From Paenibacillus amylolyticus (lineage in GTDB: Bacteria; Bacillota; Bacilli; Paenibacillales; Paenibacillaceae), in the NCBI RefSeq assembly GCF_003719335.1, contig NZ_RIAS01000001.1:310001-374000 (forward strand): 64,000 nt of DNA, in the 5' to 3' direction. The translations under genes and the position numbers were made by a program. Under the pieces are notes generated by a model. It did no database searches and had not been told where the DNA came from. It saw only the letters and a program-made list of their open reading frames with translations. Of this stretch, positions 1-8,680 are shown piece by piece; positions within the stretch are counted from its first letter, which is position 1, and each line of letters starts with the position of its first letter.

Positions 1-53
1 TTCATCATTTTTCATTTTTTATCCAAAATATTTACCACGCTCTGGTAAACACA

Positions 54-83
54 AAAAAAGGCTATCCTGTTTTCAGGATAACC
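54..83 (-). terminator. Rho-independent terminator
   Basis: An inverted repeat at 60-83 (GGTTATCCTG / CAGGATAGCC, loop AAAA) is followed on the minus strand by a run of Ts. It ends transcription of the small gene at 124-324. I see nothing else in bases 1-53. Confidence 0.8.
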
Positions 84-123
84 TACTGTGTCGTTTATTA
101 TATATACGTCATTAGACGAAGTG

Positions 124-324
124 TCATGAAGATACGTGGCGAGTGAGGATACAGGGAACCCCTTTGCCAACCGCCCCGCCTTCTCTCAATCGTGCAGCAT
201 ATTCCGTCCCTCGTAAGCAAGGTGTCTTGCAACGTTCACATACATCGGATGTGACCAGCTTCATAGATACACGCATCTTGTCACTTTTTAACGCGGGCGC
301 TTTCTTTCCTTTTGCCTTTGCCAT
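124..324 (-). CDS. Small conserved Cys-containing protein, function unknown
   Basis: A 66-residue basic protein beginning MAKAKGKKAPALK. The ATG at 324 is chosen because a GGGGA ribosome-binding site lies about 7 nt upstream; the frame stays open further upstream but without a better site. A CERCKTPC motif near residue 28 and a third cysteine near the C-terminus suggest a possible metal site or disulfide. It has its own terminator at 54-83. I do not recognise the family with certainty. It belongs to the chromosomal flank, not the prophage. Confidence 0.6.
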   Translation of the reverse strand: MAKAKGKKAPALKSDKMRVSMKLVTSDVCERCKTPCLRGTEYAARLREGGAVGKGVPCILTRHVSS

Positions 325-398
325 CCCGGATTCCCCATTTCCCATAATGCTGACTGAATACTGCATCATATGGGGAATCGCCCAATTGTGTGCCTACC

Positions 399-587
399 TT
401 AGAAAACGTATTTGAATACTAAAAAGATAACGAACAAAATACCACCGAGAATCAGCCAGTTGCTGATCTCCCACCATATACTTCTTCCTCCACCAGATAT
501 GAGTTGCTGTGATTTCTCCTCATGTCGCTGCTGATGTGTGTGTGATTCGGATAAGTCTGGCGGCTTGTTAAAATCTCTAAAATCCAT
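399..587 (-). CDS. Small single-span membrane protein, unknown
   Basis: A 62-residue protein with a His/Gln-rich hydrophilic N-terminal half and one C-terminal transmembrane helix (WLILGGILFVIFLVFKYVF). An AGAGAGGTG site 6 nt upstream selects the ATG at 587 over a GTG at 596. The shape (soluble head, tail anchor, almost nothing after the helix) is common among small Bacillota membrane proteins. I infer no function. Confidence 0.55.
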   Translation of the reverse strand: MDFRDFNKPPDLSESHTHQQRHEEKSQQLISGGGRSIWWEISNWLILGGILFVIFLVFKYVF

Positions 588-778
588 ATCATGCACCTCT
601 CTTTCGGTGATCTTGTTTCATTTATAGGATTGCTTCAGTTCGATAAGTTTACACTTTCATGATTATTTACGACAAAATCCATACCAAAGTTTCAACATTA
701 TTACATTCATTGAATAATAGAGTTTATGTTAACTCCATTCCATCGAAGCTGAAGTTTCAGGCGCGAAGCAAGTATATG

Positions 779-805
779 TCAAAAAACCTCCGATTCCTCG
801 GAGGT
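779..805 (-). terminator. Terminator of ohr
   Basis: A perfect 8-bp stem (ACCTCCGA / TCGGAGGT, loop GGAA on the minus strand) is followed by TTTTTTG. Confidence 0.9.
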
Positions 806-858
806 CTTTGTCTGTTGCATTTATTTTTTCTAAAAGGAACGTTACGAAACCTGTCTTC

Positions 859-1278
859 TTACGCCTGCTCCACTTTAACGTTAACATTACCTTTGATCGC
901 TTTGGAATAAGGGCAGTATTCATGTGCAAGTTTTACAAATTTTTGTGCCGTTTCTTCATCCAGACCGAGAATTTTCACTTCAAGCTCCACATCCAGCTTT
1001 ACACCACCATCTGCCGGGTCCGCTACCAGGGCAACAGTTGCAGACACTGTACTGCGCTCAATCGTTACATTGTGTTTTTTCAATTGAAATTCCAACGCAG
1101 AGTTAAAACATGCACTGTATCCTGCTGCAAACAGTTGCTCCGGGTTAGTCGCTGTTGTTACTTGACCTCCAAGTTCAGGGGGTGTAGCTACGTCCATCAT
1201 GAATACGTTATCCGGGGATTGTACGATCCCTTGGCGTCCACCTGTATTAATAACTGTCGTTTCATATAGAGTTTTCAT
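859..1278 (-). CDS. ohr: Organic hydroperoxide resistance protein Ohr (OsmC/Ohr family)
   Basis: A 139-residue cytosolic thiol peroxidase, the normal Ohr length. Ohr reduces organic and fatty-acid hydroperoxides to alcohols using two cysteines recycled by lipoylated proteins. Both are visible: Cys57 in AGYSACFNSALEF and Cys122 in AHEYCPYSKA, together with the N-terminal LYETTVINTGGRQG segment typical of the family. The ATG at 1278 has an AGGAG site upstream; the open frame continues 28 codons further but that part does not resemble Ohr. Ohr genes are usually controlled by OhrR; no ohrR lies in the window. Monocistronic, with a terminator at 779-805. Confidence 0.95.
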   Translation of the reverse strand: MKTLYETTVINTGGRQGIVQSPDNVFMMDVATPPELGGQVTTATNPEQLFAAGYSACFNSALEFQLKKHNVTIERSTVSATVALVADPADGGVKLDVELEVKILGLDEETAQKFVKLAHEYCPYSKAIKGNVNVKVEQA

Positions 1279-1404
1279 ATTAAAATTCTCCTCTTCCGAT
1301 TTAAGTTTGTTATATGTTTTGAACATGTCTTCTTTTATCTTGTTTACAAATTGATTGTACACAATTTAATTACCTTTGTAAATAGTTTTTTAAAATAAAT
1401 GAAA

Positions 1405-1434
1405 TAAAAAAGAGCCACCTTGTAAGGTAACTCT
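1405..1434 (-). terminator. Terminator of the CotH-family gene
   Basis: Stem AGAGTTACCTT / AAGGTGGCTCT with a short loop, then TTTTTT on the minus strand. Confidence 0.85.
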
Positions 1435-1514
1435 CTATATATTGATCTTAGGCAAAAGCATGCATGCGTTCATGCTCAAATATTTAGCAACGGAGACGGT
1501 CCGGCAACTGAATT

Positions 1515-3212
1515 CTATTTGGATGTTTCAGTTTCCTCCGTTTGTTGGGTCTTCTGTTGATTTCCCGCATTGCGGTCGAAACCTTGGCCTCGGAATCCAC
1601 CCTTCATGCCGTTTCCTTTGAGGCTATCTCCTAATTTGGTTAGATCGACCGAAGAAGCATCAATCAGTGTATCCGTACTTGCTTTTTGCCCTTCCGTAGT
1701 GGAAGGAATCGTTCCAGCAAGCTGTCCTTGAATACTCTCGGCACGCAATGTGCCCAATTTAGTCAATTCAGCAACAGCTTCTTTATACTTATCATATGTC
1801 ACAAACGCAGTCGCATCATTTCTAACGTAATCCGTAATCAGATTATCTAACGTCTGCACCGTCTGCTCAAATTTTCCGTTTGCAAAATAACCGTCCACGA
1901 TCTCTTGCAAGTAGTCATGGTACTTCTCCTTGTACTCAGGTACTTCCAGCAACTTGCTTAGAATCGGCCGCTCTTCCATCGTTACGCCTGATAATGGGGT
2001 ATCAATGGCAAGATTGACCACATCGGATGCAGAACCTGCCTGAAATCCACCAAAAGCCATATTGTAGTCCCATGGCAGCATACTGATCTTGCCGTTATTC
2101 TCATATAAATAATAGTTATGCCCCATATTGGACGTGTAACTATCCATGTTCACCACCACATTATGAGCTGCAAAATATTTGAGCACAGCATCCACATCCA
2201 CATATTGCTCAAGATTGGTGCCGGCATTTAAGTTTTTGAGTGCTTCAATCACACGTTGCTCATCTTCCTCCGTCGTTTTTGTCTTGGCATGATCAAAAAT
2301 GGCAGAATAGCTGGACACTTTATCATCCGTATACACCAAGGACACACCATTGGTTCCTCCGTTCATACCACCACCTCCACCTGGTCCGCGACCTCCCTCT
2401 CCACGACCTCTTGCGGGCTGTGAATCTGTATCGCCCACGCTGGTTACAGCATCACTTGGCGGTTCCATGCCTTCAGGGGGCTGCCGGTCTCCCATGCCAA
2501 CAGCATCGCCTTCTTCTGGAGGATTTCCTAAGGGATTCCCCATTCCGCCCGCACCCATATTGCCATCGTTATTGGGTTTGTAGATTTCTCCTTCGCCATT
2601 CATCGCACGTTCCAGATATCCGCTGTCTATGTCTTCAACAGCCAAATATAAGCCCCATGCCTTTCCGTTGACGTTAATATTCGCAAAAGCAAACAGCGGC
2701 GCATCAACTCCGATATAACTCATGATGTCATAGCTAAGATATTCTTTCATATAACTGGCGTCGGAAATCATATTATTCACGACCATTTTATCAAGACCAT
2801 TCCAGGTCTGACCTTTAACGTATTCGTCAAACTTGATTTTGAAACTATACCGATCCGTTGTATCGTCCCCTGCCACTTGTCTCAAACTCGAGTTTCCTTT
2901 GGCTCGGATGCCTACATTTACGATCGTTGTCCCGTTTATCTTTACATTTGCCTTGATATAGTTTTCCCCTGTCGCCGTGTCCAGCATTTCCTGCCAGGCA
3001 TCCTCATCCACATCAATGGAGAAAGACATCACTTCCGTTTTACTAAAGTTTTGTGCATAATCCACCGTTTTTGTCTGATCTTCTGTGGATTGGTTCACCG
3101 TAGTTGTAGTCGTTGTTGTTTGCAGACTTCCACTCTCATTGCTACAAGCCGCTAATAACATGGAAGCAATCACTGTAGTTGCCATAACATTTCGCCATTG
3201 GTTGTTTATCAT
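1515..3212 (-). CDS. CotH kinase family lipoprotein
   Basis: A 565-residue CotH-family protein. CotH of Bacillus is a kinase-fold protein that phosphorylates spore-coat proteins. The start at 3212 has AAGGTGG 8 nt upstream; a GTG at 3224 is the alternative. The N-terminus is a lipoprotein signal with lipobox LLAAC, so the protein is probably membrane-anchored outside the cell. The CotH core shows in WGLYLAVEDIDSGYLERAM, EIYKPNNDG and, later, SMLPWDYNMAFGGFQ. A Gly/Pro-rich linker around residues 220-290 interrupts the fold, as is common in secreted CotH proteins of Paenibacillus. The C-terminus is low-complexity and Gln/Thr-rich. The substrate is unknown. Confidence 0.88.
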   Translation of the reverse strand: MINNQWRNVMATTVIASMLLAACSNESGSLQTTTTTTTVNQSTEDQTKTVDYAQNFSKTEVMSFSIDVDEDAWQEMLDTATGENYIKANVKINGTTIVNVGIRAKGNSSLRQVAGDDTTDRYSFKIKFDEYVKGQTWNGLDKMVVNNMISDASYMKEYLSYDIMSYIGVDAPLFAFANINVNGKAWGLYLAVEDIDSGYLERAMNGEGEIYKPNNDGNMGAGGMGNPLGNPPEEGDAVGMGDRQPPEGMEPPSDAVTSVGDTDSQPARGRGEGGRGPGGGGGMNGGTNGVSLVYTDDKVSSYSAIFDHAKTKTTEEDEQRVIEALKNLNAGTNLEQYVDVDAVLKYFAAHNVVVNMDSYTSNMGHNYYLYENNGKISMLPWDYNMAFGGFQAGSASDVVNLAIDTPLSGVTMEERPILSKLLEVPEYKEKYHDYLQEIVDGYFANGKFEQTVQTLDNLITDYVRNDATAFVTYDKYKEAVAELTKLGTLRAESIQGQLAGTIPSTTEGQKASTDTLIDASSVDLTKLGDSLKGNGMKGGFRGQGFDRNAGNQQKTQQTEETETSK

Positions 3213-3379
3213 GCCATTTCCCACCTTAGTTCTCTTTTAAATTCCTGCTACAGAGAAGTTTAAAAGAAAAACCTTAAATGGAACTGAACAAATCGAATCA
3301 ATCCTGATTGAGAGGCACCTGATGTCCATCTTGACTTCCATCTTCAAAAGTATCTTCACTTTCCTGCTTCTTTCCAAAC

Positions 3380-3407
3380 AAAAAAGAGCCGACTTATAGG
3401 CGACTCT
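3380..3407 (-). terminator. Terminator of the M1-type peptidase gene
   Basis: Stem AGAGTCGCC / (G)GCGGCTCT-like pairing around loop TATAAGT, followed by TTTTTTG on the minus strand. The remainder of the 3213-3452 interval shows no gene. Confidence 0.8.
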
Positions 3408-3452
3408 TCATAAACATTTCTATTTTTATGCTCTATTTTATTGTAAAATGTA

Positions 3453-5684
3453 TCATTCAACTTTTTTGCTAGCTTTCAATTTACCGTTGCCATCCAGCTC
3501 ATAGAATTGGTAAAGATCATTAGAGAGCGTTAGAGATTCCAGAATCTTCTCCATAAAGGACTCTGAGGCATTGGCACTAAGATGGTCGCCATTCCAATAG
3601 TAATGAATCATGAGACGATTTTGATTATATGGATGTTTAATGACATATGCTCCGGATTGTCCTGCTGTTTTCATGGCCTCTTTCCAAGCCAAACCGATAC
3701 CGTTTGCTCGGACAATTATGTTTTTTTTCAAAGATTGCACAATGCCATTCGACTTCGCATTACCAACAAGAATGAGGTTACTGCCGCCAATCTCACGTTT
3801 CAGCTTCTGTTTCAACTGTTTTCGATCCCGAACTACATCGTACTTCATGCCAAATACATCAAGAATCTGAGTTAACTGGCTGGTCGCTTGTTCCTGTTGT
3901 TTCGCTGCTGCTTTGCTCACCTGATCTCCAAGTACAATGGTTAATGGCTCCCCTCGGAAGGACTTTTCCATTAAACGAATCATCACTTCGTAAGGCAGAT
4001 TTGGAATGTTTTTCACCACTGCTTCATACTGCGGTTGATAGGCATCATGCATATATGCCGCAAGTTCCTTCTCCGACATTTGATATTCCTGCTTAAGCTC
4101 AAATCCTGGCTTCTTTAAAGCTTTTTCCATGTCCTGCCGCTGTTCTTTACCAAGCACATCCTCAATGGTACCAAGTAATCCATCGATTGTAGCGTTTTGG
4201 TAGACAAAGCGATGAAAGTATTCCTTCATAAACGCATCAAATTTCTGTTCACCAACAGAGCGGTATAATTGGTAGATCGCCTGACGACCCTTTTGGTAAA
4301 ATACATAATCGGCCATTTCTCCTGCTTGTTCATTCGTTGAAGCAATAGGTAGATCAATAGGTGACGGATCAAGCTGAATCGATCTGAAGCCTCCCAGCTT
4401 GTTGCCCTGCTTTTCTAAAAAATACACCGTGGAAAAGTCGGCAAAACCTTCATCCAGAAATGATTCCGTTTCTGAATTGTTCCCAATTAAAGCATGGAAC
4501 CACTGATGTGCAATCTCATGCACAAACGTGGTATCATCTTCAGGTGATAACTCCGCACCACGCTCCGGCATCTGTATTAATCTTGAATATTCCACGCCAA
4601 AGCCATCCACATAAGTCTCGATGACACGAAATTCGGGATACGGATATTCACCATATTTCTCACTGTAAAATGCGATAACTTTAAATGCATAATCAATGTA
4701 TTTGTTCACTGCAGCTTTTTTGGCAGGGTCATCACCAGAATAAAAATATTCTACAGTTAGACCATTACGCGTCTCACGTTCTACCTTTAGATTGGGGCCA
4801 GCGAAAAAAACAAATTCTCTCGTGTTCGCGGCGCGCGCTGTAACGACTTTTCGTCCTTGTTCTGCACTGACTTTGGAAGTGATATCTCCCGGCATGACCA
4901 CCTGATATGACTCAGGCACATTGAACTCAACATCGAAATCAGACGAGGTATAGAAATCACTCTCGAATGAAGTGCTATACGGTGTCTTATTCCACTGATG
5001 CGTAGTCTCGTCATAAACAGACATCACCGGAAACCAGTGTGCTCCGTTGATCTGATCCTTGTAGTACGATATTCTTTGCATGCCATAAGGAATGTCGAGC
5101 CGATAATCCACTTCGAAGGTAATAGATTGACCCGGTTGCAAAGGTGCCTTCAATTGTACACGTAATGCCTGATTTTTGTTATCGAAAAGAAGCTTCTCCC
5201 CTTGTTGCGTCACTTTCACAATATCCGTTCCGCCCAAGAAATCGGACGCTTTCTTTTCCGGGTGTTCTTTGGCTATTTGCTCATTCTGGCCTGTATACAT
5301 AATCGTTTGTGTTGCTTTGGATCGATTAGCATCTGCATAGGTATGCATGACCAACTCTTGGAGGGTATCTTTGCTCGTATTCAGGTAGGTCACTGTCTGG
5401 CTGCCCTGTATTGTCATATCTTTTTCGTCCAGACGTGCTTTGATCTGGTACTGAATCGGGGATTGATCTTGAGACACGGCTTGTTGTGAGCGCATGCGAA
5501 AAGCATGTTGCATCTGGAACGTGTTCTGTGTTGTCTCAGCACTCGTAGCCAAGCTCTCTCCCTTCGAAGGGGTGCCATAAGTGGTGTGGATGACCCCAGA
5601 TGTTGTGAGCGCCAGTACCAGTGTGCTTAATATGGCCTTTTTAATCACGTTTTTGTTAGTGAATTGGGTTTTTGAAGCGTGCAT
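3453..5684 (-). CDS. Secreted M1-family zinc metallopeptidase
   Basis: A 743-residue protein with an N-terminal signal peptide (hydrophobic core near residues 16-33). The zinc site is intact: HEIAHQW puts His389, Glu390 and His393 in an HEXXH motif, and the third ligand is Glu412 in FLDEGFAD, exactly the HEXXH-x18-E spacing of gluzincins such as the M1 aminopeptidases. The N-terminal half (about 50-310) is the beta-rich domain seen before M1 catalytic domains. It probably trims peptides outside the cell. The ATG at 5684 is followed by a normal signal sequence. Terminators lie on both sides, so it is a single-gene unit and the last clear host gene before the recombination junction. Confidence 0.9.
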   Translation of the reverse strand: MHASKTQFTNKNVIKKAILSTLVLALTTSGVIHTTYGTPSKGESLATSAETTQNTFQMQHAFRMRSQQAVSQDQSPIQYQIKARLDEKDMTIQGSQTVTYLNTSKDTLQELVMHTYADANRSKATQTIMYTGQNEQIAKEHPEKKASDFLGGTDIVKVTQQGEKLLFDNKNQALRVQLKAPLQPGQSITFEVDYRLDIPYGMQRISYYKDQINGAHWFPVMSVYDETTHQWNKTPYSTSFESDFYTSSDFDVEFNVPESYQVVMPGDITSKVSAEQGRKVVTARAANTREFVFFAGPNLKVERETRNGLTVEYFYSGDDPAKKAAVNKYIDYAFKVIAFYSEKYGEYPYPEFRVIETYVDGFGVEYSRLIQMPERGAELSPEDDTTFVHEIAHQWFHALIGNNSETESFLDEGFADFSTVYFLEKQGNKLGGFRSIQLDPSPIDLPIASTNEQAGEMADYVFYQKGRQAIYQLYRSVGEQKFDAFMKEYFHRFVYQNATIDGLLGTIEDVLGKEQRQDMEKALKKPGFELKQEYQMSEKELAAYMHDAYQPQYEAVVKNIPNLPYEVMIRLMEKSFRGEPLTIVLGDQVSKAAAKQQEQATSQLTQILDVFGMKYDVVRDRKQLKQKLKREIGGSNLILVGNAKSNGIVQSLKKNIIVRANGIGLAWKEAMKTAGQSGAYVIKHPYNQNRLMIHYYWNGDHLSANASESFMEKILESLTLSNDLYQFYELDGNGKLKASKKVE

Positions 5685-5780
5685 GTTCTCTCTCCTCTGT
5701 TGTACGTTGTTTGCTTACTACAACAATAAGAGATCAACCTTGCATTGAATTTAGGTTTGGTTTAAATTTTGTTTAAAAAT

Positions 5781-5812
5781 AAAAAAAGAAGTCCTGCTAT
5801 GCAAGACTTCTC
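5781..5812 (-). terminator. Terminator of the serine recombinase gene
   Basis: Stem GAAGTCTTGCA / TGCAGGACTTC-like (10-11 bp with one mismatch) followed by TTTTTTTATT on the minus strand. Confidence 0.85.
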
Positions 5813-5842
5813 ACTATAATCAGTAGTGCACTCCCCCCTGTG

Positions 5843-7468
5843 TCAACTCCCTGAATATTTACTTTCACTCGATGAATGTCCCAAGAATTCTTTAATTCTA
5901 CCCTTGATCTCTACTAAAATTTTCTCTTTGCTGACGTAAACAACATCAATCATCGTACTTAACATCATTTTCTTCTTTTCCGTTGACGCTTCATCAAAAA
6001 CATCTTGCCAAACCGGAATATACTCCATTAATGTTTCCAGTTCAGACAATTCAATCTTTTTAGAGGATAGTATTCTTTCAGTTTCATTCATTTCATTGGT
6101 AGTTTGAGTAATCTCCAATTCCTTCTTCTCGATAAGATCATTAAGCATCTTTGGTTTGAAGGCGCTTTTGCCCATAATTGATTTGGGGACTTCAGCGTTA
6201 AGAATGGATAGCTCATTATAATGTTCTTCAAGTATACACTGCAGTTTCTTAATTTTTTTCTCTTCCTCATTTGATATTTTGTTTTTGATTAAATCCATTT
6301 CCGAGCTAAAATCTATTGTTTCGAGTTGATTTAAGTGACTATTTACTTGCTTCATTACTTGTCTCTCAACCATCTTAGACGAGAAAGTAGCTTGACCACT
6401 ACAATCGGTTTTCCCTTGTAATTTTCCGGTGCACCGATAGCTTTTATTTTGATTGTATCTAAGTATTTCTCCATTAGCAGCCTTATATTTATTCACAAAT
6501 GTTGTTGAAGTTAGCCTTGAGTTACAACACCCGCATCTCGCTATTCCAGTTAGAAGTAAACTTCCTTTTGTGCTCATCGGCACAGAACTATCATTGTTCT
6601 GCTTACTTTTGGGATTCTTTTTTTCTCTAATATCTTGAGCTGAATTCCACTCTTCTTCGGATATTATCATTAATTCAGGAATAGGTTCAGAGAATACGGC
6701 GTCTCCCGATCCTTTCCTATATCTCATTATTCCTTTATAGATAGGGTTTTTAAGTATGACATTCACAGTAGCCGCACCCCACTGTTTAGCTTTTCTTGTG
6801 GGAATATTCTCTTCGTTCAACAATTTAGCTATCCTTAGTTGTCCGTATCCTTCGTCTAGAACCAGTCGGAACATCCTTTGCACAACCAAAGACTCTTCTT
6901 CGTGTATTACTAATTTAAGCAACACCTTGCCCTTTTTATTAAATTTGCCGGAATCAACACTTCTATACCCATATGGTATACCGCCACCTCTAAATATGCC
7001 ATCTTCCACCATTTGCATATGCTTTTCGTTCACGCGATTAGAAGTTCTTCTACTTTCTCCGCTCGACTGCCAGAATCTAAGATAGTTAATCACCCTATCT
7101 GTATTCACTTCAATTTTTTGTTGCCCTTCTATTACAGACCACATTTCAATTCCTCTGTTTACAAACCACTCAAGTACAAATGGTGTCTCATCATCTTTTC
7201 TACCTAATCTATCAAACATGAATACTAGCAATACATCGAATAATCCATTTTCAGCGTCATCTTTAGCCTGTCTAATTACATCTCGGTTGGAAGCAGATAC
7301 TTTGAAACCTGAGACTCCTCTTTCAGAATATTCTTTTATTAACTTCCACCCCTCCTGCTTTTCAATCATTGTTCTACAAGCTCGCTGCTGCATTGGTATA
7401 TCATTTCCATCCAACTGTCCTTTTGTAGATACGCGATATAGGGTTGCAACCCGTTTGATTTGCTTCAA
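5843..7468 (-). CDS. Large serine recombinase / integrase
   Basis: A 541-residue large serine recombinase of the type that integrates and excises phages and mobile elements. The resolvase catalytic domain is at about 1-150, with nucleophile Ser14 in YRVSTKGQ and the downstream FMFDRLGR motif. A recombinase domain (about 160-290, with GYRSVDSGKF and GYGQLRIAKLLN) follows, then a zinc ribbon (CGCCNSRL ... CTGKLQGKTDCSG, about 310-375) and a coiled coil (about 380-480). The start is TTG at 7468, supported by GGTGGTGAA just upstream. It lies outside the tRNA fragment at 7723, so it may be the integrase of this prophage or of a second element inserted beside it. All domains look intact. Confidence 0.93.
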   Translation of the reverse strand: MKQIKRVATLYRVSTKGQLDGNDIPMQQRACRTMIEKQEGWKLIKEYSERGVSGFKVSASNRDVIRQAKDDAENGLFDVLLVFMFDRLGRKDDETPFVLEWFVNRGIEMWSVIEGQQKIEVNTDRVINYLRFWQSSGESRRTSNRVNEKHMQMVEDGIFRGGGIPYGYRSVDSGKFNKKGKVLLKLVIHEEESLVVQRMFRLVLDEGYGQLRIAKLLNEENIPTRKAKQWGAATVNVILKNPIYKGIMRYRKGSGDAVFSEPIPELMIISEEEWNSAQDIREKKNPKSKQNNDSSVPMSTKGSLLLTGIARCGCCNSRLTSTTFVNKYKAANGEILRYNQNKSYRCTGKLQGKTDCSGQATFSSKMVERQVMKQVNSHLNQLETIDFSSEMDLIKNKISNEEEKKIKKLQCILEEHYNELSILNAEVPKSIMGKSAFKPKMLNDLIEKKELEITQTTNEMNETERILSSKKIELSELETLMEYIPVWQDVFDEASTEKKKMMLSTMIDVVYVSKEKILVEIKGRIKEFLGHSSSESKYSGS

Positions 7469-7671
7469 TTAATTCACCACCATATCTTTTTTCTGTTATA
7501 TATTCAGAACTCTCTATAACTGCTTTTACAATTGAATAGTACTTCGATTATAGCATTAAATCAATAAAATATATTAAAGACCACCCCATATTTTTGTAGG
7601 TAGTCTTCTGGTTCGTACCATATTCAGTTATCTTTCTAGATAATAGTTTTTCATTTCAATTAAGATAAAGC

Positions 7672-7696
7672 AAAAAACAGCCGTTTAAAGGCTGTC
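7672..7696 (-). terminator. Terminator downstream of the tRNA 3' half
   Basis: Stem ACAGCC / GGCTGT with loop TTTAAAC, then TTTTTTGC on the minus strand, about 27 nt past the end of the tRNA sequence. It is probably the native terminator of the interrupted tRNA gene. Confidence 0.75.
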
Positions 7697-7722
7697 TCGG
7701 CTGTAAAATATTGTTTTATGTA

Positions 7723-7764
7723 TAGGACGAGTGGGGATCGAACCCACGACCCTTACCCTGTCAA
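7723..7764 (-). other. 3' half of a tRNA gene (probably tRNA-Val, GAC): likely attachment-site junction
   Basis: Read on the minus strand this gives a tRNA from the anticodon loop onward: loop TTGACAG (anticodon GAC), stem strand GGTAA, a 5-nt variable loop, a perfect T-arm GTGGG-TTCGATC-CCCAC, acceptor strand TCGTCCT and discriminator A (no encoded CCA). The bases upstream (TAACT) do not pair with GGTAA, and no D-arm or 5' acceptor strand follows, so the 5' half has been displaced. That is the signature of element integration in a tRNA gene; the 5' half should lie at the other end of the prophage, outside this window. Confidence 0.65.
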
Positions 7765-7766
7765 AG

Positions 7767-7917
7767 TTACGGGGTTGGGGTAATATAATACCTTGATACC
7801 GACAAATCCAAGGTTTGGAAAGGGTTTGACCAATCACAAGTTCTCTGATTTGCTCCACATTCTACAACTTGTACCACAGTCCGTCCCCAATTCGTCCCCA
7901 GATTGTCCCCAGAATTA
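7767..7917 (-). pseudogene. Probable C-terminal remnant of a tyrosine integrase
   Basis: An open frame of about 50 codons ending at the TAA at 7767 runs toward the tRNA half. It begins with SGDNLGTNWGRT, encoded by three imperfect GGGGAC repeats, which resembles the low-complexity tails of phage tyrosine integrases whose genes end beside a tRNA attachment site. No catalytic residues are present and the upstream DNA is occupied by another small gene. I infer a decayed integrase end; it could equally be non-coding. Confidence 0.35.
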
Positions 7918-8067
7918 ATCAAGTGAAACTAAGTGTTCTGTAGTCGGAGAAACCACTTTAACTTGAACCGGATTTTTTAACCTTTGCGCAGATACTAAAA
8001 TTTGCGCAAGGGTTTTTGCTGCAGTAATTGTAATGGTATGATTAATATTGATCTGATGTAATCGCAT
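7915..8067 (-). CDS. Small protein of unknown function (50 aa)
   Basis: ATG at 8067 is preceded by GGAAGTG at good spacing, and the frame encodes 50 residues (MRLHQININHTITITAAKTL...) ending at 7915. The pattern of a short beta strand, an amphipathic helix and a strand (PVQVKVVS) looks like a folded miniprotein. No family recognised. It overlaps the start of the possible integrase remnant. Confidence 0.5.
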   Translation of the reverse strand: MRLHQININHTITITAAKTLAQILVSAQRLKNPVQVKVVSPTTEHLVSLD

Positions 8068-8153
8068 GTTGCACTTCCTTTGCTTTGATTCATTTCTTAA
8101 AACCTAGAGATACATTATGTCGTTGACCTTGGTTTAATTATTTCTGCAAGTCA

Positions 8154-8162
8154 TGCTATACT
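8154..8162 (+). promoter_or_regulatory. Extended -10 promoter of the HTH gene
   Basis: TGCTATACT (extended -10) lies about 25 nt before the SD of the gene at 8193. There is no good -35 at standard spacing, as is typical for extended -10 promoters. Confidence 0.45.
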
Positions 8163-8192
8163 GATATTTGAAATTTTAATGAAGGAGTCCTC

Positions 8193-8411
8193 TTGGTGGA
8201 AGTTACCCGAGGGAGATGCTTACTTCAATTTTGGCTTGATCATCGCCAAATGACTCAAGCCGAATTCTCACGTAGAAGTGGTTGGTCCAAAAGAATGGTA
8301 TCTTTTATCGCTACAGGAAGAAGTATGATGAATCCCGAGGCGATGTATCTGGCTGCACAGATACTTGGCATTCAAATGGAAGAACTCTACGAGTGGAAAG
8401 TAACGAAGTAA
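8193..8411 (+). CDS. XRE-family helix-turn-helix regulator
   Basis: A 72-residue Cro/CI-type DNA-binding protein consisting of little but the HTH: QMTQAEFSRRSGWSKRMVSFIATGRSMM at about 19-47 gives the two-helix reader, followed by the dimerising tail typical of single-domain XRE proteins. The TTG start has AGGAG 5 nt upstream; a GTG immediately follows as an alternative. It runs opposite to its neighbours, with its own promoter and terminator. Probably a lysogeny-module regulator at the left prophage end; its operator is not evident. Confidence 0.85.
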   Translation: MVEVTRGRCLLQFWLDHRQMTQAEFSRRSGWSKRMVSFIATGRSMMNPEAMYLAAQILGIQMEELYEWKVTK

Positions 8412-8441
8412 GTCGCGGTCTTATCCGCGCTCCCGGGTAAA

Positions 8442-8474
8442 ATGAGTACTAATATAGTACTCATGCATTTTTTT
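8442..8474 (+). terminator. Terminator of the XRE gene
   Basis: Perfect 9-bp stem ATGAGTACT / AGTACTCAT with loop AATAT, then GCATTTTTTT on the plus strand. The rest of 8475-8680 shows no gene. Confidence 0.85.
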
Positions 8475-8680
8475 CTCAATCTTCATTCGTATCATTACTT
8501 CTATGTACACACACTCATTTGCATCCCCTCGCTCTCAATCTGCTTCTTAATTCTTCCAAATTAATGATATCATGTAATGGTTGTGTAAAATGTCGATGAC
8601 TGTCGAAAACACTTCTCGCTACCTAGTACCGATTGATGTTGACTTTGTATTATTTTTATGTTAATGGAGAGATAAAATCT

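Noticed and set aside
143..1269. Plus-strand open frames opposite the small Cys protein and Ohr genes
   Set aside because: They mirror well-supported minus-strand genes and have no ribosome-binding sites.
2240..2671. Pro/His-rich plus-strand frames opposite the CotH gene
   Set aside because: They are the antisense of its Gly/Pro-rich linker; low-complexity composition explains the open frame.
5820..5845. Possible serine-integrase attachment core beside the recombinase stop
   Set aside because: No imperfect inverted repeat or partner site can be recognised without the other prophage end.
8570..8665. TTGACT-17-TAATGG as a promoter antisense to the LytTR gene
   Set aside because: The -10 is poor and nothing downstream on the plus strand supports a transcript.
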